Source of the DNA: Areca catechu
Taxonomy: Eukaryota > Streptophyta > Magnoliopsida > Arecales > Arecaceae
DNA: 64,000 nt
Assembly: GCA_021397845.1 (NCBI GenBank)
Contig: CM038044.1
Coordinates: forward strand, 62,347,851-62,411,850
Reading direction: 5' to 3'
Below, one piece after another: positions 46,047 through 57,994 of this stretch. Both the position numbers and the translations under genes were made by a program. Under the pieces are notes generated by a model. That model saw only the letters and a program-made list of their open reading frames with translations, ran no database searches and had not been told where the DNA came from. How positions within the stretch are numbered: the stretch's first letter is position 1; each line of letters begins with the position of its first letter.

Positions 46047-47136
46047 TAGTGGGGACACGAGAGGCACCAGAATAAGATAGAGGCTTCTCAACCCTCTATA
46101 GATTACTTAGTAGTGTTTGAATCCATTTGTAATAAGGGCTTAGCCTAATTGAGTTGCCATTTTAGTCCTGTACTAGTCAACTCATGTTGAGCAAGTTTTC
46201 TTTCTGAGTCCTGTAAATGTAATCTAAGTCCAATGAAGACTCAAGACCAAGCCGGTACAAGTGAAGACCAACCCAACTGGAAGCTATGAAGACCATGGAA
46301 GGCCCAGCAGAAGAAGCTCAAAGTCCTGGAACCCTGGAGAGCTGCTTGAAGCCCTTCGTCCCCCTTTTGGCTGCCCACTACCTACCTTGTTTGGAGGGAT
46401 TTTGTATGGCATAAGAGTGTTATCTTCCATGTATTCAGCCCCTCACTTTAGGAAGAAAGTGGGCACCCCTTATTTTTCTTGTTTTCTTTTGGTTGGGCCC
46501 TAAGTCTCATGACTCTATATAAGGGACCCCTTGTATGAAAATTTAACAACTTTTTGATGAATATAACTGAGTTTTCCAATTGCTGTGTGCTAAGGGGATT
46601 CTGTGTGAGCCCCTCCTCTTCTTCCTGGTGTCTTGCACCGAGTCTCCAGCCGCCATCCACCTTTCTTTCCCGTTGCTGTTTCAACTTTATTTCTTCATCT
46701 TTGCTTTGATTTCTAACCCTCGATAGGCTGTTTGTAGGTCTTTCGACTACTACGAATCCAACGACTCCAATCGGGCAGCGAACGGATCACCTGGTTGAAA
46801 GTCGAGATTCCGTGGGTCTCTAGCTTGATCATCCAGGCCGCATCTGAGAGCGAGAGCGATCCCTTTATCTATGATCTTCATCGGGCACATCAACCAATTT
46901 TAGGTACACCCCCTCTGCTTGCCAGTAGCCTTATTGAAGGAGAACTAGCCCAACCAAGCTTCTCAGCCTCGGCGGTCCTCATTCTTATTGCTTTTTAGGT
47001 TTTACTTTGCATGCTGTCGTTTCTTACTTGCATAGATTTCTCTACTTAGATTCATGGCCTGTTCTTCGAGAATTCAACACACAACTTATCAAAAAAATTA
47101 CAAAAATAGTTATGCATGCATTTTAATTCCGCATCA
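46047..47136 (+). repeat. 5' LTR of G3
   Basis: Starts TAGTGGGGACACGAG (TG to TA change) and ends TTCCGCATCA. TATA box TCTATATAAGGG near 46515-46526. Similar to the 3' LTR at 62953, which has two small extra segments of about 20 and 40 bases. Confidence 0.9.
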
Positions 47137-47138
47137 TT

Positions 47139-47151
47139 TGGTATCAGAGCC
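47139..47151 (+). other. tRNA primer binding site of G3
   Basis: TGGTATCAGAGCC, two bases after the LTR. Confidence 0.92.
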
Positions 47152-47784
47152 TATTTGGGCTCAGTTCTCTTTGCATATTCGGATCAGATGCTTCACCATG
47201 GCCATCTGGTTATAGAAGACTAGTAGGGCTGCAAGACCCTCTCTTTTCAATCTATGGGATCTCCTATGACGTGTAGGGGTGCCATTGTGATTTGACCCTT
47301 GAAGAAGAAAACAAAGAGTTCATTAGGATTTTTTTCACATCTCGACCTTTTTAGTATATATTCTACTATTTTAATTGTTTCTACCATTATAGAATTCAAA
47401 AAAATCTAAAATTTATTTTTTTGAATTTCTTATAATTGAAGTTAATTTTTAAAATTTTCTCAAGAATTAATTTGTTTTGTGGATTTTCTTCTAGCCAAAA
47501 TACTCCTTGAGAACAGTTCTGCTCTATTTTTGGCAGTAAAGTCAATTTCAGCAAATTTAGGGTTGTTTTTGTATAATTTTTGCATATCTTTAATTTTGGC
47601 ATGCTTCTTGCATATTAGGTCATTATCTGCAAATTATCTTTCTATTTTAAAAAAATATCAAAAAAAATTACATATACTCATAAAATGCCAAAAACACTTA
47701 AAATCCTAATTTATATTTTTATCTACCTGCCATCATTGCATAATTAACTTAAGGGCATCAATATCCAAGATAAGGGAAGGAGGT
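47152..47784 (+). other. G3 5' leader, first part
   Basis: AT-rich, no ORF of note. The matching region in G2 is about 22000-22540. It ends GAGGT, the target duplication of S3. Confidence 0.7.
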
Positions 47785-49348
47785 TGTTGCCTAGTAAGCA
47801 ACCCAAGAGTGGGGGGTGAATTGGGTCTCTAAAAAATATTTACTTGATGCAATACAATGCTATGCAATCCAATTCAATAATCAATTAAGGTACAAAGAAA
47901 TCAAATGTGATGCTCTTAAATAAAAGTGCAACAAAAATAAAGAGCAATAATTGAAAAGCAAGTAAAAAGATCAATCAACTATAAAGACCAAGAAATATAA
48001 TGGTTCGGTGCTATCCAATGCACCTACATCCACTTCCTAAGATCTCCTTGGGAATTCACTATAATCACACCGATTATAATTGATTAGTTTTCTGGGCACA
48101 CTAATCAAAAACCCAACTTGTTTTGACAAGGCCTACAAGTTAAAACCTCACTTGGTTTTACAGGCTAACCAAGAACCTAAATGGTTTTAAGGCTCACCAC
48201 CAACCTCCCTTCGTTTTCCGGGCTAACCAAGAACCTAAGTGATTTTAAGGCTCACCACCAACCTCCCTTGGTTTTACACTAGGCTAACCAAAAACCCTTA
48301 CAACAAATAAGGTTGAGAAGTAGAGAAACAATATAAGCTTTCTAAACAAAAGCGAGTATCTCTTTGAAACTAAATGTAGAGGTGCTTTGAACTTGTTGAA
48401 GCCTCTTAAATGCCCAAGAATGGATGATCTTTAATGTCCTTGAAGGCTCTTGAATGCTTGGAGGCTTACTTTTGCTTGAGAGTGGTTGAATCTTGAATGA
48501 ATAGGAGTTAAAACTCTCATTTCTTCTCACTTGAATGCTTCAATTTCATTCTCATCAATTCTCATGAATAGTTCCCCTTTTGATTTGATTTGGAGCATAT
48601 AAATATCTTTCCAAGGTCTCAAATCCAGTTTCTAGCCATTAGACTTAAAAATCTAGCAATTGGAGGGCAAAAGGGTCGAGTTTTGCATTTAAAAAACTAG
48701 CCATTACTGTTCCCAAAACTCCATGTGTCGACACTTCAGGCTATGAGTTGACACTTCAGGTCGACAGTTGAACTCCTTGAGTTGACACCCAGTTCAAAAA
48801 TCTTCAATCTGGTTCTCTGGAAATCTCAGATGTATCGACACTTCCTCAGGTGAGTCGACACTTTGCTTCCATGTATCGACACTTCTGCAGTTCTTCATTT
48901 TCAGCAAGTTTTGTGGCTTGAAAATCTCAGGTGATGAGTTGATCCACGTATCGATACTTTGAGTCAACACTTCATGTCCATATGTTGACACTTCAGCCAT
49001 GCCATATGAAACATTCTTTGCATACCGGCTTGAGTCGACACTTCACTTCCATGTGTCGACACTTGGGGTCATATGTCGACACTTTGAGTCGATACCTCAC
49101 TGAAATCTTCATAGAAATTTTTGAACTTGTGCTGAACCAAATTTATACTTCACTCAGATGTCCATCAATCAAATTTTGACTTTCCAAGTCCTCTTTGAGC
49201 AGTTCTTTTCATATAATTTGCCTTCTTCAAATAAATAAACTTCTACAAATTTGTGAGCACCTTTTTCTATAAAAACACACTTCAAGGAGATCATTAGTAC
49301 TCAACTTTTATACTTAACCATTTTGCTTAATCAATAATGGAGTCAACA
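47785..49348 (-). repeat. 3' LTR of S3
   Basis: The minus strand starts TGTTGACTCCATTATTGA and ends TACTAGGCAACA. About 48720-49100 holds GTGTCGACACTTC repeats, many decayed to GTTGAC, GTCAAC or ATCGAC. It is about 100 bases longer than the 5' LTR owing to an extra GGTTTTAAGGCTCACCACC-type unit near 48180-48260 and extra motifs. Confidence 0.9.
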
Positions 49349-49365
49349 ATCTCTCCCTTTTTGAT
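49349..49365 (-). other. PPT of S3
   Basis: The minus strand reads CAAAAAGGGAGAGAT directly before the LTR. More GGGGGA tracts lie at about 49620, 49735 and 49870. Confidence 0.65.
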
Positions 49366-50105
49366 GATTACAAAACCCTTAAGTATAAATTGTATGAAAA
49401 GCTTTTAAAAGAATTCATCAAGGTGCATAGAACTAAATGCAACAGGTATATCAAGGTAATTTTCAATATTGACAAGATGTATCAGAATAAGAGTGATCTA
49501 ATGATTTAGAATATCAGAGCAAATTATAATGATTGAGATTATTAGAACTTTGGGATATATATGAAATATAAACACATGTAACGTGATACTCTATAAGAAA
49601 ATTCAGCAATAAGTAAAGCTCCCCCTGAATTGATGATCCATAAAAAAGTTTGTAAATATCTTTTAAAACACTTAAAGAGGGGTTTTAAGATGAAATTTAC
49701 TTTAAAAAAAAATTCCAATGAAAACAAAGTATTGTTCCCCCTTTCTTAAGAAATTTGTAAACAATTTCAATTCAAGTTTTCAAAATAATTTTCAAACTTT
49801 GCAAATACTCTTATTTACCCCTTGCACATCACAAATATACTTTACATTTTTATACTTTGATCTTATTACTCCCTCTTTTTATTATCATTAAAAAGGTAGG
49901 AGGGCAATAGATTTAAGATACAACATTGAAGTACAATGTAAAATCTTCATTCATTCATAAAGACAATTCATAAAGACAATGAAATACCAAGGAAATTTAA
50001 GTCATTCATTCATTTAAAGCTACAAACATGAAGTACAACATGATTTTTCATTTCAAGTCAGAATTTTTACAACAAAACGTACATAGAAGCATAAAAGTAA
50101 ACTAT

Positions 50106-50919
50106 CTAAAAATACATAGATATCATAATCCTCCTCATCATCAGAAGACGATCCAAACTCAATTGGTCCTGTATCAGTAAAAGATCGAGCTCGAGGCCAC
50201 ATCGATCTAAGATCTCGGAGTCGGGTCCTGGTCGGTCGTGGATGGGTATGATGACCATGTCTTCTGCATCAAGCATACGTCCGACCTCTGGCTGGAGCAG
50301 TAGAGGTGGAAGCAATGTCCTCCATAGGAATGGAACTGATCAGTTCGATAGTCTCAGTGATTGCCAAAAGTGGCGTACAATCAAAGGAAGGACCAGAGTC
50401 AAGATACTGAAAGCTAGGTGTATAAAAACCAAGCTCTCGAATAAGTGAGGATATGTGAATGGTAGAAATATCAACAATGGGTGTGTCAAAAATAGAGGTA
50501 TCAGCTGATGATACAATCGGTGTATCAAAGATAGATGTGTCAGCTAAAGAATGAATGGGTAAGTCTGTAATTAGCAAATCAATGATAGGAGTGTCAATCA
50601 TGGGTGTGTCAACAATAGGTGTATCAACAACAGGAGAATTGATAACTGGTGAAAGAATAGGAATAGAAATATGATCATCTGATATGGAAGGAGAGGATAG
50701 GACTGGAGTCTGGGTAGGTGAACTAGAAGGGTCATGAGTAGGACTCTTGGGCAAGCCTGCCATCACCTCCACCACTGGCTCTGTAGTCAGATCTGGAAAG
50801 TTGAATCCATCAGAGTTAGTCTCCTCATCATCTTTATTAATATCATCACCATCAACATCATTTCCATCAACAATAGGTGCAGGAGCAGGTGGAACTGTAT
50901 CAGAAGCTGGAGTACTCAT
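50106..50919 (-). pseudogene. C-terminal part of the S3 env-like ORF with VDTP repeats
   Basis: The main frame 50919-50269 is 216 codons and rich in Asp, Pro, Ser, Thr and Ile. Residues about 90-150 hold a degenerate five- to eight-residue repeat (VDTPIVDTPMIDTPIID, then SIFDTPIVSSADTSIFDTP). It lies where S2 has its Asp-rich tail. No known domain. A further short frame, 50315-50106, may continue it after a shift. Disordered, low complexity; the repeat may have grown by slippage. Confidence 0.5.
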
Positions 50920-51094
50920 TGAAGGTTTAGACAGTGTGGTCAGATAGCTGAGATGCCATCACTCAGTCCACTATGGCTCTCTCTAGTCTCAGCTATGAAG
51001 CAGTTAAGTTACTGTCTAATGATCAGAAGATCAATCTCAATGAATCTGACTATGCCCAATAAGCTATCAGAAACTGCTGGAGTCTCCATCTGAG

Positions 51095-52097
51095 CTAGCT
51101 GAGGTTGTGTTGAAGTAGTAGGCTCAGACTGAGATGCAACCTCTGGCTATGTTGTGTTCTCAGGCTGACTCTCGCTAGGTCCTGCCTTACCAGAGGGGAT
51201 GCGCTCCTCCTCTGCAGTATCATCATCATCAGCTCTTCCTGGGCCTGACCAGATATCCTGTGAGTCCACTGGCCTCGGAATAGATGATAACCCATCCAGT
51301 ATAATGACCTGATATCATATACATCAGTATGAAGTAGCATGCAGAAGGGCTCATCATCAAAGCTGACACCGTACGCCCTAAACAAAATAGTCAACCCCAT
51401 CCCGTAGGGCAGGTAGAGTCACTGGCTCGTCAACACCTCCATCATCTGATGAATCATAAGCACTGGAAGGCAGACAGGTGTTCGCTGAACTAATGAGACC
51501 ATCACTAGCAACTCCCGCTCAGTGATGTAATTGAAGCATCTGGTCTTCGGCAAAAGTATCTGGGCAATAATATGGTGCAACAATCGCATCTTTGCTGACA
51601 GTCGGGATGCACGTACGGTGGCTTCCTCAGGCAATATATCAGACTCAAAGATACACTGCAGTCCACTCACTTTGTCCATCAGGCTATCCACCATTGAACT
51701 GGTCATCGAAATGTCCCATACTCTACTTAGAACCTCTGATGAAATTAGGATATCCCGGCCTCTCACCTGTGCCATCCATCCATCAGATCCACGGGCAAGT
51801 GATCCATAAAACTCTCGAATAAGTCCGGGGTAAAATCTCTCATTCAGTGAACAAAAAGAAGTCAAACTAGCCTCTTAAATCCACAATCCGATCCTAAAAT
51901 GCTGCTGGTTGACAAAACTGAAGTCTACTCATCGTCCCCCAATGACGGTCTTCAAACTCATTCTGCTAGAAGCTACAAAAAGTGGTCGTGCTGGCGGATT
52001 AGGAGCTCTAGCCTTGTATCTTGTCTTCGTTCTTTCTTTGTTCTTCTTCCTGATTTGACTAACAAGGTCGACGGACTACTTGCTTTCAGGGTCCCAT
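51095..52097 (-). pseudogene. N-terminal part of the S3 env-like ORF
   Basis: A start ATG at 52097-52095 (MGP, then a stop) corresponds to the S1 and S2 starts. Recognisable are VDFSFVNQQHFRIG, LNERFYPGLIREFYGSL, AQVRGRDILISSEVLSRVWDI, KMRLLHHIIAQILLPKTRCF and RELLVMVSLVQR. The 51400-51095 frame continues with MGLTILFRAYGVSFDDEPF and LHTDVYDIRSLYWMGYHLF. Several stops break it. Same plant transposon-like domain as S1 and S2. Confidence 0.7.
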
Positions 52098-52256
52098 TGC
52101 TTAAAATAAGTATTTGGGCAAGATTGGGTGAAAATCTAGGATTTCTAAGGCTCAAAATCCAAATGGAAGCCGAAATGAAGCAAAATTCGAACAACCAATT
52201 ACTCCAAACGAAGAATCAACTTGTTTAAATCATGAAATAGAGAGGAGTGACGAATA

Positions 52257-52441
52257 CCTTAGGTCATGTGTCAGCTCGAGAGAGATGAAGAAATAAGGAG
52301 AAAAATTTTTTGGAATGCCCTTATTTTTTGTCTACTGTCGTTCAAGTATCGACTCACGAATGTGTCGACACATTTAGGTGTCGACTCACGAATGTGTCAA
52401 CACATTCAGGTGTCGACACATCAATGTGTCAACACATTGAC
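52257..52441 (-). promoter_or_regulatory. Repeat array and leader before the S3 env-like ORF
   Basis: At 52341-52440 there are six motifs of the type ATGTGTCGACACATT or GTGTCGACTCACGA. A donor-like AAG|GTATTCGTC is at 52257. The ATGTGTCGACAC version is also present in the S3 LTR. Same position as in S1 and S2. Confidence 0.55.
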
Positions 52442-52574
52442 TTAAAAATCGAAAACTAAGAGATTTAAGTGTTGATCAAAATCAAGCATAATTCAATGAA
52501 ATTCAACAAAATTAGCAGAGATGTAGCATGATTGATGTCAAATATGATTGATTTGAGTCAAGAATAGGAAAAGT

Positions 52575-54341
52575 TTAATCAAAAGGATTGATGATCCCGA
52601 GCTCTCTTCTAATCATACAAAACCGATCTTCTAGAAAAGGTTTAGTCAAAATATCAACTAATTGAAATTCAGTACTAATAAATTCAAGCACAACATCATT
52701 ATTTTCAACATGATCTCTAATAAAATGATATCTAATTTCAATATGTTTACTCCTTGAATGTTCAACTGAAGTTTGTTTCTTACTAAACCATGAGATTAAG
52801 TTAACTTTAAGAAATTGGCAAGTACCACTAGTACTCTTTCTATCCAATTTATAATCAGTAAAATTAGTATCAGAATATCCAATCAATTTAGCAGATGAAT
52901 CTCTAGAATACCGTAAACCAATATCAACAATACTAGATAGATATCTAATAATGCACTTAACAGCCATCAAATATGGTTCTTTAGGTTCAGACTGTTATCT
53001 AGCACATATGCATACACTGAACATTATATCTGGTCTACTAGCAGTTAAATATAGTAAAGAACCAATCATATCTCTGTATAACTTTTGATCTACTGATATA
53101 CCATGTTCATCTTTATCAAGTCTACAAGAGGGGCTCTTAGGCGTACCTATCGATTTAGTAGTCTCCATCCCAAACTTCTTTATAATCTCTCTTATATACT
53201 TAGCTTAGTTGATGAAGATACCATCTTTTGTTTTCTTGATCTGGAGTTCGAGAAAGAAATTGAGTTCTCCCATCATGCTCATCTCGAACTCATCCTGTAA
53301 TAGCTTAGCAAACTCTTGACAAAGAATTTCATTAGTAGCACCGAAAATGATATCATCAACATATATTTGTACTACTAATAAATCATTATATTTCCTTTTC
53401 AAAATAGTTTTTTATCAACATGGCCTCTAAAAAATTCATTTTCAATTAAAAATTTGTTGAGTCTTTCATACCAGGCTCGAGGTGCTTGATTTAATTCATA
53501 AAGTGCTTTGTGCAATTTAAAAACATGATCAGGATGTGCATGATTTTCAAATCCAAGTGGTTATTCAAAAAAAACTTTTTTTATTATAAAACCATTTAGA
53601 AAAGCACTCTTAACATCCATTTGAAATAGTTTAAAGTTTATAAAACAAGCAAATGCTAATAATAGTCTAATTGCTTCAAGTCTAGCAATAGGAACAAAAG
53701 TTTCATCAAAATCAATCCCTTCCTCCTGGTTGTAGCCTTTAGCAACTAGCCTAGCTTTATTTCTAACAATAATTCCATTTTCATCTAATTTATTCCTAAA
53801 TATCCATTTAGTGATAATAATAGAAACATTAGATGGTCTTTCTATTAATGTCCAAACATTATTTCTATCAAATTGAATTAATTCATTTTGCATCGCATTA
53901 ATCCAGTTAGGATCTTTTTCAGCTTCTTCAAAATATATAGGCTCTACTTGTGATACAAAAGCTATATAATCACATTCATTTCTAATTGAAGCTCGAGTTC
54001 TTATCCCTTTAGATGGATCACCTAGGATTAACTCCTTAGGATGTCCATGAGCATACCCTCCACTCCTCAGGTAGATTGTGGTGCTTAGGAGTGTCATCAC
54101 CTTTCTCATTCTTGTCTTGATCTTCTTCACTTGGCTGAGCGGGTTGATCATTTAGTGTCAACTTTGGAAGTTTGTCAACACCTGCATATTCATCAGATGT
54201 ATCCTCTTTTCTCGAGGATTTGTTAGTAGATTTTTCAAAAACAATATGCATTAACTCTTCTACAACCAAAGTTCTTTTATTGAAAACTCTGTATGCCCTA
54301 CTTGATGTGGAGTATCCTAAAAAGATACCTTCATCAGACAT
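52575..54341 (-). pseudogene. RT and RNase H of S3 pol, with internal deletion
   Basis: Frames 54341-54036, 54151-53561, 53402-53205 and 52970-52575. Motifs: GYSTSSRAYRVFN, YAHGHPKELILGDPSKG, FQMDVKSAFLNG, YVDDIIFG, then YSDTNFTDYKLDRKSTSG. After KKQTSV the frame jumps to EHSRSKHIEIR; about 55 residues (the STAEAEYIA and CDNTSAINL region) are missing without frame change. The RNase H Asp (SDADF) is Asn (SDTNF). Non-functional. Confidence 0.8.
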
Positions 54342-54546
54342 TGCATCAAATTTTCTAAGATTATCTTTTTCATTACTTAAAATAAAATATTTTTAACCAA
54401 AAACTCGAAAATACTTTAAAGTTGGTTTTCTCTGATTCGAAAGTTAATATGGAGTTTTCTTCAAAATAGGACAAATTAAATCTTGATTCAAAATGTAACA
54501 TGATGTATTAATAGCTTCAGTCCAAAAATATCTCGGTAAATCATTT

Positions 54547-55490
54547 TTACAAAGCATAGTGCATGTCATTTCTTCTAAAATATGATTTTTTTTCTATTAC
54601 CCCATTCTGCTGAGGTGTCCTAGATGCAAAAAAGTTGTGTTCAATTTCTTTTTCATTACAAAAGTTTTCAAAATCTTGATTTTCAAATTCAGTTCCATGA
54701 TCACTTTGAATGCAAACAACTAAAACACCTTTTTTATTTGAGATTTTTCGATAAAACTTTATAAAAGCAGAAAATGATTCATCTTTGTGTGCTAGAAAGA
54801 AAACCCATGTAAATCTCGAAAAATCATCCACTATGACTAATCCATATCTCTTTCCTCCTAGATTTGATGTTCTAGTTGGTCCAAAGAGATCCATATGAAG
54901 TAGTTCTAGTGGCCTACTAGTAGTTACAAAGCCTTTGATTTGAAAGAGGTTTTAACTTGTTTACCAAATTGACATGCTTGACAAACTCTATCCTTTTCAA
55001 AATAAAGTTCAAGAAAATCTCTAACTAAATTCTTTTTGCAAAGTTTTGAAAGTATATACATACTAGCATGCCCTAATCTTCTATGCCAAAGCCAACTAGT
55101 CTCATCTTTAGTAGAATTCATTACAATAAGATATTCTCCATTAGGCAAAGATAGATCATCTAAATCAACCAAATAAACATTTCTATACCTTTTTTAAATG
55201 AATTGTGCTCCATTTATATTCGAACAAGCAATCATACAATAAGATGATTTAAAAATAACTTGAAAATCTTTATCATAAAACTGACTAATATTTAAAAGAT
55301 TATGCTTCAAACCATCAACTAAAAGTACATTATTAATATAACTAGGAGTTATATGAACCTTACCAATACCAATGATTTTTCCTTTACCATTATCCCCGAA
55401 GGTCACACTCCCTTCATTCAAAGCTTCAAGAGAAGTGAATTGCTTCACATCTTCCATCATGTGCCTTGAGCAACCACTATCAAGATACTA
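54547..55490 (-). pseudogene. Protease and integrase of S3 pol
   Basis: Frames 55460-55194, 55172-54924 and 54894-54547. Protease reads stop-YLDSGCSRHM: the usual Trp is a TAG. Zinc domain WHRRLGHAS and CQACQFGKQ. Core MDLFGP and IQSDHGTEF are present, but the last motif is GVIEKKSYF and breaks off in a shift (normally VVERKNR). Confidence 0.82.
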
Positions 55491-55900
55491 AAGTTTTTTG
55501 TTTTGCTTGGTTGCAAGACACACCTGCAATAAAATCAAGCTTTGTTTTTAGGTACCCAAGCCAACTTGGGTCCTTTAGGGTTAGTACTTAAAATGGTTCC
55601 TTTTGAAACCAAAACATTTTTAAAAGAATTGATTTTTCTTAAATTGCATTGAAAAGATTTATAACCTTGCTTCTTACAAGAAAAACAAGTTATGCTAGAA
55701 GATGCAGGTACAAAAAAGTTTTTGAAATACTTTTGTTATTTTTGTGGTTTATAGCCTAATCTTGCTTTATTAAAATGGATCTTTGGCTATTCAAAAGAAG
55801 ATTCAATTTTTCTGAGCTATAGGTAAATTTTTTAACAAAAAGCTTTATCTTTATAAGTTCATGTTTGTACTTTGCATTTTCTAATTCTAAATCTTTTTCT
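55491..55900 (-). pseudogene. Second zinc knuckle region of S3 Gag
   Basis: The knuckle reads CFSCKKQGYKSFQC: the zinc-binding His is Tyr. It is followed by PKNKA and TGA and by TTATTGCAGGTG. Several stops interrupt the frame. Confidence 0.6.
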
Positions 55901-56524
55901 TTAAAGATCACCATTTGAAATGACATTCTTGGGTCTTTTCAAAACTTCATTCTCTATTGACAAAGCATTGTTTTTCTTTTCTAAAACATCCAGTTTAGAT
56001 TTCAAATCAGTAACTTCATTTAACAAAGAATTGTTTTCAAAGGAAAAACTATTTGGATGCTTTTTCAACTTTTTATTTTCACATAAAATCAGTTTATAAT
56101 GCATAAGTTCATCAAAAAGCATTTTTAAGCTCATCAAAAGTAAAATCTATTTTGGTGTCGGAATTTACCTTATCTTGCTCTTGATGTGCCATAAGATAGA
56201 TATTTGTAACTTCAGTTTGCTCTTCTTTAGAACTAGAGTCTTCACTATCACTCCAGGTAGCCATCATTGCCTTCTTTCTTAATTTCTTCCTTGACTTCTT
56301 AAGGAGAGGGCAATCGAACTTGTAGTGACCCGGCTTCTTGCACTCAAAGCATGTTGGTATTTCCTTCTCCTTTTCTTTTTCTTTTTCTTTCTCTTTCTCT
56401 TTTCCTTTTTCTTTTGATTGAAACTTCTTTTTATAAGGAAACTTCCTCCTCTTCATGAATCTTCTGAATTTTCTTACAAGGAGGGCTTCTTCACCTTCAT
56501 CTTCATCTTCTTCTTCAGACTCAT
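55901..56524 (-). pseudogene. Gag of S3, part after the solo LTR
   Basis: Frame 56456-56112 begins in the Lys-rich region (a KEKEKEKE run from a (CTTTTT)n-like tract at 56370-56412) and has the first zinc knuckle CFECKKPGHYKFDCP, intact. Frame 56137-55901 is the coiled coil. The right end at 56524 (CTCAT) is where the solo LTR cut gag. Confidence 0.8.
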
Positions 56525-57994
56525 TGTTGCCCAGATATGGTGCCCAAGAGGGGGGGTGAATTGGGTATTTAAAAAATTAAAGCAATATATGTGCTATCGA
56601 GTTCAAAAGTGAAGAGTGCTAGTGCTCAAGTAATTGTACAACGGAAGCAATGAAAGATAGCAACAATTAAAGAGCTAAAGAAGAGTAAAGCAATGCAAAC
56701 ACACAAGAAGTATAGTGGTTCGGTGCACCTAGCACCTACATCCAGTCCCCAAGCTCCACTCGGGAAAATCCACTATAATCTTTTCTAGATTACAGCCGAC
56801 TTGTTTTCCAAGGATCACAAGTCAAAACCTTACACACTTGTTTTGGCTTCGGGCTTACAAGCAACCCTAGTTGGTTTTATCAATTAGCTCACCAACAAAC
56901 CTCACTCACTTGTTTTGGCTTCGGGCTTACAAGCAACCCTAGTTGGTTTTATTAATTGGCTCACCAACAAACCTCACACTAGTTTCAAATTCCCTTGAAA
57001 CTAGCCTAAGACAAAAAGAATATGAATACAATGAATAAATCAAGACAAACTCCTTTTGAGCAAAAAGTAATTCGATGTAGCTCTTGATGGAGACTCTTCA
57101 AGCCTTTCTCTTGGAATCTTGGACCTCACTAAATGCCAAACACTTGAAAGTTGGATTCCTCAAAGATGGAAACCTTTTGGCTAAGGAATCTCTTGGTTTT
57201 CTCACTCTTTTTGGCTTGGAATTGATTGAAGGCTTTGTACTTTCACTCTATTCCTTTTCACTTTGTCTCCTTGTATTTTTTGAAGTTAGGTGGAGGTTAA
57301 ATACCTCATTCAAGCTGAAACAACTCCACAAGACCGTTAGAATAAAAATATGGCCGTTTATGGCCGTTAGAAATCAAATCAAAAGTTCAAAAAAACTAGC
57401 CATTATGCCATGAGTCGACCTCATGAGTCGACCTCTGGATCAAGTGTCGACCTCATGAGTCGACCTCCAGTTTATCTTAGGCAAAAATCCAGAAAACCAT
57501 AGTTCTGCCCTGTTTGAATTCTCAGGCTATGAGTCGACCTCTGGTGTCGACTTCTAGACAGGTGTCGACCTCTGGTGGTCGACCTCTAGAGCGTGCCACT
57601 GAAATTTTGCCGTGCCGGCCTAGCTGAACTTTTCTTTTCTTCATGAGTCGACCTCTGGTGGTCGACCTTTGGCAAGGTGTCGACCTCTGGTGGTCGACCT
57701 CTGGTTTGAATTTTTCTGAAACTCTTGGAGAGGTGCGTGCCATGCTTGAGTTTCTCTAAGTCTTTGTTTCTTTTGTGAATTTCTTCTTAATAAGAAGGTC
57801 CAATATGAGAAATTTGATTTTGTTCAAGGTAGAAGAGCTCTTTCCCAAATCAGGCAAGCTTGGTTTCATCATTGTACTCTTGATACTCTTTTTGAATAAC
57901 CTAAGTCCTGAAACTTTATCTTGAAATGAAACATTAGTCCAAACATATACTCAACCTTTTGTTAATCATCAAAACTAAGGATCCAAAGCCAACA
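56525..57994 (-). repeat. Sirevirus solo LTR inside the gag of S3
   Basis: The minus strand starts TGTTGGCTTTGGATCC and ends TCTGGGCAACA. Perfect duplication CTCAT at 56520-56524 and 57995-57999. It has the 72-base tandem duplication and the GTCGACCTC array of the S1 LTR (57411-57703), so it is of the S1 subfamily. An internal region was lost by recombination between LTRs. Confidence 0.93.

Noticed and set aside
45489..46091. A possible 200-codon gene on the minus strand
   Set aside because: No recognisable motif, crosses the border of the G3 LTR, and overlaps other frames.
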